Below are positions 58,445-64,000 of a stretch of 64,000 nucleotides of DNA, piece by piece (the first letter of the stretch is position 1; each line of letters opens with the position of its first letter). Made by a program: the position numbers and the translations under genes. The stretch is from Paralvinella palmiformis. Its lineage: Eukaryota; Annelida; Polychaeta; Terebellida; Alvinellidae. The stretch is taken from contig JAODUP010000708.1 in assembly GCA_025642065.1 (NCBI GenBank), forward strand, positions 137,501 through 201,500. Direction: 5' to 3'. The notes below the pieces were generated by a model. It ran no database searches. It had not been told where the DNA came from and saw only the letters and a list, made by a program, of their open reading frames with translations.

Positions 58445-59256
58445 CCAAGCAGCTAAAGGGTATAATATTATGATTCCATATCCAACAAAGACATAGATAT
58501 ATCTAGACTTCAAAATTTTGTCCAACTAGTTGATATTTATTTAAAAAAGTTATATTATATAGCAGTAAAATTATCTTCCAAATTCTTCTATTTCTTCTTG
58601 GCTAAATACTCAAATCTAATTGGTTGAAAATGCCAATCAAAACCAAAATGATACGAGGATAGCGATTGGTGTAATTGGTATTAGCATAAGCTAATCGACG
58701 ATAAAACTCTGCAGGTAATAGCAAACAATCAACCTTTTATCAGTAAGTTAAAATTACACGTTCAAATTTATTACACACTACTAAATTGCTGAAAAGAAAA
58801 ATGTCTATTTATGGGCAGTCACAATTATGCATAAAAATTAAAATCGGTGCCATATTGTTTTAAATATATTTTAATGTATTATTTATGGATTTTTATCTGT
58901 TTTCCTTTTCAGCTGTGATGCTACACACTCCAAGACTATATGATTACTATGTATTGGTTTGTATTACATTTATACACAGATTTCATAAGCAACTTGTTTA
59001 ATCATTTGTGCCGCCTTTCCAATTGTCCACTGTATTAAATATTTTAAATATACATTGGTACAAATGAACCCGGTCACTGATAGGGCACCCTGTTGGATGT
59101 CACAGAGTCATACAGGTTAATATGAAAAACCTAAATTTGTCTAGATATGGAAAAATGCTCAAGTGATATAAAAGGACTGCATCTGCAGAAAGTGAGACTT
59201 ACTTTTGAGAAGGCAGCTCTCAATGTATGAGCTGCTGCCATGTCACGTTGTTCAAT
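46952..59256 (-). CDS. PDCD10: PDCD10/CCM3 (C-terminal ~85%, six exon slots, one duplicated)
   Basis: Minus-strand exons 59203-59256, 56092-56215, 53320-53446, 52351-52432, then either 51965-52047 or 48103-48185, then 46952-47036. All junctions are GT-AG and phases agree (0; 0 to 1; 1 to 2; 2 to 0; 0 to 2; 2 to stop). Diagnostic phrases against vertebrate PDCD10: AAAHTLRAAFSK, TLNERANTLKKILGRIPDEI, DRRRFLETIKDIANAIRNLL, AVNNIF, the FV-Y-S-FS-TLK-FKD block, and SANHLINQTNLIMKTVKDAC. The family is a small adaptor with an N-terminal dimerisation domain and a C-terminal FAT-homology four-helix bundle. It scaffolds GCK-III kinases in STRIPAK and, in animals with CCM2/KRIT1, the CCM complex. The N-terminal exon (the YAVMYPVFNEL region) was searched for up to 64000 and not found, so it lies beyond the window. 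The duplicated fifth slot is the remarkable feature. Confidence 0.95.
47037..48102 (-). other. PDCD10 intron before terminal exon
   Basis: Contains a hAT-like element at 47389-47960. The remaining sequence holds nothing recognised. Confidence 0.6.
47389..47960. mobile_element. Non-autonomous DNA transposon with CAGGGCTAGAATTT ends
   Basis: Left CAGGGCTAGAATTTCACAAG; right end reversed CAGGGCTAGAATTTTGGCAA. 14 perfect terminal bases. 572 bp, AT-rich, no transposase. Ends of CAG/CTG type fit hAT; the 8-bp flanks (TGTGTGTG against GTACGTGA) do not match, possibly because the left one is a microsatellite. Confidence 0.7.
48103..48185 (-). CDS. PDCD10: PDCD10 alternative exon, version B
   Basis: 83 nt from CCTTGTGTAG to AATGG|GTGAGT, with the same length and phases as version A. 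Encodes DIELRKRDFVKYSKRFSNTL then KEYFKDN(G). 18 of 27 residues equal version A and most other changes are conservative (R/K, D/E, F/Y). It keeps Lys at the position of human K172, where version A has Arg, and has Arg where version A has Ser173. Including both exons would shift the frame (166 nt), so the two should be used one at a time. Confidence 0.9.
49131..49476. mobile_element. hAT-type MITE, 346 bp, with TIRs and perfect 8-bp TSD
   Basis: Starts CAGACATGGGATCAATTCC, ends (reversed) CCGACATGTGGTTAATTTC. Flanked by ATCCTGCA at 49123-49130 and 49477-49484. Same family as 37281-37478 but with a longer interior, shared with the scrap at 17956. Confidence 0.88.
50580..50775 (-). mobile_element. 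L2/CR1-type LINE C-terminal scrap
   Basis: Minus strand reads LVVPQTNMHSFGDCAFSIICA, matching LLQVPVSRLKSYGECAFSVAA of LINE A, then decays through stops. Confidence 0.72.
51965..52047 (-). CDS. PDCD10: PDCD10 alternative exon, version A
   Basis: 83 nt from TGATTTGCAG to AATGA|GTGAGT, phase 0 in and 2 out. Encodes ALEFRKREFVRYSRSFSNTL then KDFFKDN(E). Aligns without gaps to residues 159-185 of human PDCD10 and to version B at 48103-48185. Its first three residues, ALE, equal the vertebrate sequence, so it may be the ancestral form. Confidence 0.95.
52048..52350 (-). other. PDCD10 303-bp intron before exon A
   Basis: No repeat recognised. Short intron between the constant exon and exon version A. 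Confidence 0.6.
52351..52432 (-). CDS. PDCD10: PDCD10 exon, FAT-homology domain
   Basis: 82 nt from TTTTCCAG to ACAG|GTAACA, phase 2 in and 0 out. Encodes DIANAIRNLLDAVNNIFVYI then EGQSNKQ, matching DIASAIKELLDTVNNVF. The next intron is only 303 bp before exon version A. Confidence 0.95.
52433..53319 (-). other. PDCD10 intron
   Basis: Contains a (CA)n tract at 52475-52505. Otherwise nothing recognised. Confidence 0.6.
53320..53446 (-). CDS. PDCD10: PDCD10 exon, start of FAT-homology domain
   Basis: 127 nt from TTGTCACAG to TTAA|GTAAGT, phase 1 in and 2 out. Encodes FHILRQEEAFKTLNERANTL and then KKILGRIPDEIHDRRRFLET, matching [22 protein letters not shown] of vertebrates. Confidence 0.96.
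54134..54145. promoter_or_regulatory. Perfect NRF1 consensus palindrome inside a transposon
   Basis: TGCGCATGCGCA, the full palindromic NRF1 consensus, with further CpGs around it. It sits in the interior of the hAT-like element in a PDCD10 intron. Confidence 0.4.
54596..54661. repeat. 66-bp dispersed repeat, copy 1
   Basis: GAGCATAAAATGGTGAGTTA through AGAGCACCAGG, one mismatch against 56744-56809. It lies within the hAT-like element. Confidence 0.85.
55138..55208. repeat. Two-unit tandem repeat (33 bp)
   Basis: TGCATTAACCTCAGTTATCT followed by TAATAAATACCTG occurs twice in direct succession, with the start of a third unit. Confidence 0.9.
56092..56215 (-). CDS. PDCD10: PDCD10 exon, dimerisation domain/linker
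   Basis: 124 nt from CACTACAG to GAAG|GTATCT, phase 0 in and 1 out. Encodes AQNPGFVYDLVKGILKKAEI and then LDMSECLLRLEG, matching the ENPGL..DIIMKILEKK and FTESLLRMA blocks. The segment after LRLEG is less conserved. Confidence 0.94.
56744..56809. repeat. 66-bp dispersed repeat, copy 2
   Basis: Near-identical to 54596-54661, 2.1 kb away in another PDCD10 intron. Confidence 0.85.
58378..58442. repeat. (CT)n(AT)n microsatellite
   Basis: CT repeats run into about 23 AT units. Confidence 0.95.
59203..59256 (-). CDS. PDCD10: PDCD10 exon, dimerisation-domain helix
   Basis: 18 codons, phase 0 at both ends, between TCTATTTTCAG and AAA|GTAAGT. Encodes IEQRDMAAAHTLRAAFSK, matching LERVNLSAAQTLRAAFIK of vertebrate PDCD10. 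Confidence 0.93.
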
Positions 59257-60682
59257 CTGAAAAATAGAAATAATGATTAACTGAAAACAGTAAAATACAG
59301 AACACTCATTAGTATATATTTGACGGTAATTATACGAGGGCTTGGCTATTTCATATAGACCTTGGATTCATACTCATTCTTCAAACTGGCAGGAGACATG
59401 CAGGGCGTGGTCATGTTTTAATAGGACATTGCAAGATTACATAACAGACCTAAGTACCTACCTAGAAGTAGGCACAAAGAGCATAATTTCAATGTAGTAA
59501 ACAGCAATATATCAAGGGTTGGTGGGGTGGGAGGGGGGGATCTTTGGCTAACATGTGTGTGCATGTTTATATTTCAAACCCTCAACATGGTCATGTCACA
59601 AAATGTGAAAAAGATACCCACAGACAAGGCAAAATATTAATACCATTTCAATTTATCGTTTAGCCCTCCCACCCCTTAATGTATCATCTTACTGCATTTT
59701 ATTAAGCACCAGGAAAAATACCCCCCCCCCCCACAGATTTTATACCTTACAGGTACACCTTTGTGTATAAGCATCTAACCTAATGAAGATATATATGTGT
59801 GTGCTATCTTTAAAAGATAATAATAATTTTTTTAATATACTTAGTCAAATGTTCATATTGATTCAACAATGCCAGCCATTTTTTTAAGTTAAAGCTTTTA
59901 TCGTTTTGGACTATAACACCGGTCGACGGATCAGTCATTAACTTACAGACAAAATAACACCGCGGAGAATGCCAAAAAAAGTCAATAATGACGAGTCGGA
60001 TAAACACACGTACAAATAGTGATTATCCGAGCTGCGTAATGTTTATGAACAGTACGTTTTCATCCTCTTTTATGATGGGGAAATAATTACTTCATTAACA
60101 AAAAAATATCCAAACCACAAAACTATCGAGTCACTTTTAACACCGATGAAGTGAATCCCCCCCCCATCCAGTAATAAACAGATCAGAAACACTTCCATGC
60201 CGTCGTATACAACACAGTTTGCACAACTGAAATGACCATCATAATTAATAAATCTACTGATGAGCATACAGTTCCTCTATTCATTATGTTGCCATATAAT
60301 ATTAATATGATAACAATGTGTAGTTATTGAAGAAACAACTTCAAGCAATCGATAATTTCCTTCACATGCAGATTGATTGCAACTATTGCCAATTATTAAT
60401 AAGCCAAATCATTATTATGCGTCGTTGATGGATACAGGCTGTTCATGATGAAATCATTAACCTCACAAACATAATTCTATTGAATTTGAGGGGATGAAGA
60501 CATCCTAAAAAATATGTCAACCGAATATCGAATGAAACTGAACATAAAATAACCAGATGCGCCAATGTGGTATGAAAATTTCAAATAGAGAAAGATGCTA
60601 TTTTCCCAAACAAAGATAAACAGGATAACTCTAATGAAATCCAGATGGAAGATTGCCCAGAGTAGGTCTTAATATGCTAATA

Positions 60683-60943
60683 CAGGGTTCATACATATTT
60701 TGACATCTCAGATTTCAGGACTTTCCACGACCTTCCAATGTCAAAATCAAGGACCATTTCAATGAATTCACGAACTCTTAATGCGCAAAAAATACACCCA
60801 TATTTCGGAAGAAGCATAACAACTGAATTCCTATACGCTCATGATTAGAAATACAGATCTATATGAGAAAATTCCAGGACTATCAAGGACCTCTACAGAA
60901 ATTCCAGGACTTTCCAGGTTTTCAAGGACCTGTGCAAACCTTG
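60683..60943. mobile_element. hAT-like MITE, CAGGGTTCATACA type
   Basis: Left CAGGGTTCATACA; right end reversed CAAGGTTTGCACA. Inside, TTTCCAGGA/AAGGACC motifs are repeated. 261 bp, no clear target duplication. Confidence 0.6.
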
Positions 60944-62466
60944 TAATAAAATATTTGATAATATAGGATTAGTTCATCTTACTCAAACATTTGATAAGAG
61001 TTCCATTTTCACTCACATATTTGGTTCTTGTATATATATTTAAATGTTATGTTCTATGTACCATCAAACATTTTTTATTTAATCTACCTATTGTAATCTA
61101 TTTAGACAGGTGGGCAATCCCTCAAAGGTCATTTTATTTGGTACTTAATTTTGTCGTGCTTTCTTAACTGATCGTTTTTTAATATTGATTTTAGATTTTA
61201 AATATTCTCTCATAAAAATGATCTCATCTGTTGAGTTCACTTGTCAGATACACAGAAGAACATTAATGAGCCATTTGTTCAGACAGAAGAAGATAACTGT
61301 GATCATCCATGACTGGATTATAATCTCCAACTCGACGTGGTGTCCATAAATGAGAGCAGTAATCTATGCTAGTAAGATACAATATCTAGATGATGAAGTA
61401 CTTGTGTCAAGAGTCTGGAAAGATAGCGTTCTACGGTTCAGCTCTTAGATTAATTAATGTTAGATATCATACAAAACTTGACAACTGCTAAAGGACATAA
61501 AGTGGCCAGACTAGATAGTACAGTACATCGTATAGAAGAAAGAGAACAGATAATAGAGGTTCTCACAAGATGATGGATGGATGTTGTTTAACCCCAAATC
61601 CTACTCAACGTCCTTACTCACAACTCAGGTAGGAGGTGTTGGTCTGACCCACGAGAGCTGCTGATACTGATAGAGTTGACATTTGTTTTCAATCCAAGCT
61701 GGAATCCTGCAACTGATGCACAAGCAGTGGATTGTGCATTCAGGATCGGACAGTAAAAGAATGTACCGGTAACAGTACTTATAATCATTGAGTCCAGTTT
61801 ACTTCGAACTAGTCAATGGAACTTTAGTCTGAAACTTTAATCTCCTCTGTTTCAACCTGGCCCACTTCACCGCTTCACAATATTTCCCACATTTCTTCTT
61901 CCATATTAAATTTTATGTTGAGCAGTTGATCGAGTCTTTAATTTCCAAAAATGCCAGGTCAGCTTTAATATAAGATGTCGGAAAGTTATTGTGAGCACTC
62001 AGCCGTGACTGTTTCTAATACCTGTACAGAGCCAAGGCGTGAAAAACAGCTAGGGCCTAGGTATGAAAGGAAGACCACGGTTTTGACAATTTTGAGTGCT
62101 AGTCTTCCCACAAGACCAGGAACCCAGCTTGCAGAAAGTTAATTAGACATATTAAATGTGTTAGATTAACAACTGCCAGTTACAAGGTAAATGCTTATCA
62201 CAACAAACTTGGTGTAAATACCAGGAATCTTATTTCTCTAACTGGCAATGAGGTTGAGATCCCATTAAAGGTCATAAAAGTCATACCTGTGGCTGATTAT
62301 GTTGTATCACAAGGTATTGATTAGCACTTACTAAAACGTTGGCTTGGAACAGTCACTGATCAGCTCACCATAAATGGGTTGGTTCCTGGAGGTTATGAGT
62401 TTAATCAAATTCATTGGTCATGTGATTCAATGGCGGACTAGTAGTTTTCAGTTTGAAGTTGTCAGA

Positions 62467-62581
62467 TGATGATGATGATTGATGTTTTACGGCCACTTTT
62501 GTGCACAAGGTAGGCTAAATGGCCGAGCGACCTCCAAAGATAATGAGGCGAAGTCAAAGACGAAACAATCTTCAGATGTGC
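62467..62581 (-). mobile_element. tRNA-SINE family B, 5'-truncated, with TSD
   Basis: (ATG)n tail, then TGTTTTACGGCCACTTTTGT and body to TCTTCAGATGTGC; the tRNA head is missing. Flanked by TTGAAGTTGTCAGA at 62453-62466 and 62582-62595. Confidence 0.9.
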
Positions 62582-62679
62582 TTGAAGTTGTCAGAGATGT
62601 CTTATTAACTATATAGTATATCTATGAAGTTTCGGAATATGAGGTGATAAATACTATGTATGAAGGTTCAGTGGATATG

Positions 62680-63747
62680 ATGGAGTACGGAATATAAACT
62701 ATCGTCTCTAGACAAAAACAATGCTGATATGAAAGTCAGATTTGACGATGTCATAACGTCCTGCAAATCACCAAAAAAACAATATTACAGAACTACAACT
62801 AAAAAATGAAATTAAAGATTCAAAGATACAGCATCTTGAAGCTCGCTTGACAGTATCTGAATGTAGATTGTTCAAGAACAATCTGTTGTTTTGTGGTATC
62901 CCTGAATCTGTAAATGATGGCAACTGAACAAATTGTGCACGACGTCATAATAATAATGTATATTTAATAAAGCGTCCTTACGAGCAGGAGCTATTCAAAG
63001 GCACTGTAATACCCCAAATAATATGTCTGTAAAACCCTGTAAATATTTAAAAGATAATAATTATTTATCTGTGAAAGCGACCTTAAATAGATGTGTTTTT
63101 AGAAGAGACTTAAAATGGGTGTGGTGAGTAACGAAAGAACTTTCATTATTACATATCGCCTAAGTAAGACTTCACCAACAAGAGCACGCCCCATTGTTGT
63201 CAAATTTCACCATATAAAGGATAGGAACAGTGTCTGGGTCAAACGTATGAGTATCCAATCCGATCACATATACATCAGAGCCATGTACCCGCCCTGTATC
63301 TATCGCAAACATAGAGTGTTACAGGCTGTCAATAACTATGCCCACTCTATCCCTAGCTACAAGGGAACAGTTAGACTCACACACAACCATAAGATCCAGA
63401 TAGGTAAAACTCAATATGACATACATGAACTGGTGAAATTACCAATGAATTTACAAAAATCAGTGGCTAGTCACGATGCTGGAGACATCAAGCTATTTTT
63501 CGGCATGGAGTCACCCTTCTCAAATTTTTACCCCGCTCAATTCACAATTGAGAAGAATGAATACCTGGGTCGTGTCCTACAGAGTACTGGTGAGGAAATC
63601 CTGACTGAGGCGAACCCTCATGACTCCCTGTGGGGAATAGGGCTACACCGTAATGACCCAAGTGCAGCTAAAAAAACTGACTGGAAAGGTGAAAATAAAC
63701 TGGGTGAACAATTAACGGCTGTGAGGTATGACCTAAGAGCGCAATAA
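62680..63747 (+). pseudogene. LINE ORF1 protein fused to a NADAR (YbiA-like) domain, broken
   Basis: Order on the plus strand: a coiled-coil-like part (62685-62870; SSLDKNNADMKVRFDDVITS, LQLKNEIKDSKIQHLEARL), an RRM start (LFKNNLLFCGIPES, about 62868-62910), a frameshift, then TEQIVHDVI. Next a LINE tail is inserted (62944-63114). Then a 210-codon frame (63115-63747): the C-terminal domain of L1-type ORF1p (RPIVVKFHHIKDRNSVWVKR), a linker, and a NADAR domain with LFFGMESPFSNFYPAQFTI (ORF residues 127-145) and LTEANPHDSLWGIGL then GENKLGEQLTAVR. About 60 residues in the middle of NADAR, including the usual EHYFQ-type helix, are missing: NEY joins directly to LGRVLQSTGEE. NADAR proteins are known or predicted to act on ADP-ribose/NAD-like or riboflavin-pathway glycosidic bonds. 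I infer a mobile-element ORF1, not a host gene; this copy is dead. Confidence 0.78.
62944..63114 (-). mobile_element. LINE A-family 3' tail inserted into ORF1-NADAR
   Basis: ATAATAATAATGTATATTTA, then GAGCAGGAGCTATTCAAAGG, then GTGAAAGCGACCTTAAATAG match 6195-6390 of LINE A in order. The match stops at CTTAAAAT (63114), where the ORF1-NADAR frame resumes. Confidence 0.82.
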
Positions 63748-64000
63748 CCTAAAACAAACACGTGATGCGTCAACGAAGATCTAAAAACACTTTGTGTGTT
63801 ATGATAACTACAATATACGAGTGGAAATCATTAGAATTATAAAGCATCCAACATTTCAAAAACAAAATTTTAAATATACCAACGAGTTATTTTTACTTTA
63901 GTAATATCGACTGAATACAAGACTCACTTTTGCCTATGAGCTCAAATTGTTATGTATATTTATATATAATGTCAGCCCCTCTATAGTCTCACTGATGTTA
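63748..64000. other. Right edge, nothing recognised
   Basis: AT-rich. The end of the ORF1-NADAR element cannot be placed and no PDCD10 exon was found. Confidence 0.5.

Larger units (their letters stand above)
56216..59202 (-). other. PDCD10 intron
   Basis: A (CT)n(AT)n tract at 58378-58442 and the 66-bp repeat at 56744. The rest is AT-rich with nothing recognised. Confidence 0.6.
59257..62680 (-). other. PDCD10 intron (5' part, extends out of window)
   Basis: No exon matching the PDCD10 N-terminus was found. It holds a hAT-like MITE (60683-60943) and a truncated SINE B (62467-62581). A splice-donor-like TCT|GTAAGT (minus, near 59946) follows an open frame but does not encode the expected N-terminus. 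Confidence 0.5.

Noticed and set aside
59810..60007. Candidate first PDCD10 exon (open frame ending near TCT|GTAAGT)
   Set aside because: The product does not resemble the PDCD10 N-terminus (YAVMYPVFNEL region) in any frame; at most it is a 5' untranslated exon.
63748..64000. Donor-like ACTCAC (minus strand, near 63921) as the end of a PDCD10 upstream exon
   Set aside because: The preceding frame gives QFELIGK-like sequence that does not match PDCD10.

Overview
This 64 kb window reads as genomic DNA of an intron-rich, AT-rich invertebrate animal. The two genes are conserved across animals. The repeat content (tRNA-derived SINEs, CR1/L2-type LINEs with ATT-rich 3' ends, many small hAT-like elements, long (TA)n and (GT)n tracts) suggests a lophotrochozoan, most likely a mollusc. 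That placement is inference; no marker in the window fixes the species.

Two protein-coding genes stand tail to tail. The first, on the + strand, is AGFG1 (ArfGAP with FG repeats; also called HRB or hRIP). It is complete in eight coding exons from 15446 to 42308, and all splice phases agree. The product is 523 residues: an N-terminal ArfGAP zinc finger, then a low-complexity FG/NPF-rich tail ending in the family-typical SSTNPFL. A CRE, an ETS-type site and a YY1-type site sit at its start. The second gene, on the - strand, is PDCD10/CCM3. Six of its exon slots lie between 59256 and 46952; the N-terminal coding exon(s) lie beyond the right edge of the window. It carries two alternative copies of one 83-nt exon (51965-52047 and 48103-48185) with equal length and phase but different sequence. 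This is the signature of mutually exclusive splicing, and it falls in the FAT-homology domain.

Region by region. 1-15.4 kb is intergenic and packed with repeats: a (GATT)n/(GAGT)n tract, two copies of a long tRNA-SINE, a duplicated ~400 bp module carrying a conserved 61-codon ORF and CCAAT boxes, a nearly full-length but dead CR1/L2-type LINE on the - strand, a ~20 bp-period satellite and several LINE fragments. 15.4-44 kb is AGFG1; its introns hold SINEs with clear target-site duplications, hAT-like elements, minisatellites and retrotransposon scraps. 44-46.7 kb is the space between the two 3' ends. 46.9-64 kb is PDCD10; its introns again carry hAT-like elements with 8-bp target duplications. 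At 62.68-63.75 kb they also carry a broken retrotransposon ORF1 in which an L1-type RNA-binding protein is fused to a NADAR (YbiA-like) domain. That fusion and the PDCD10 exon pair are the two most interesting items. No bacterial-type system, CRISPR array, rRNA or functional tRNA gene was seen.
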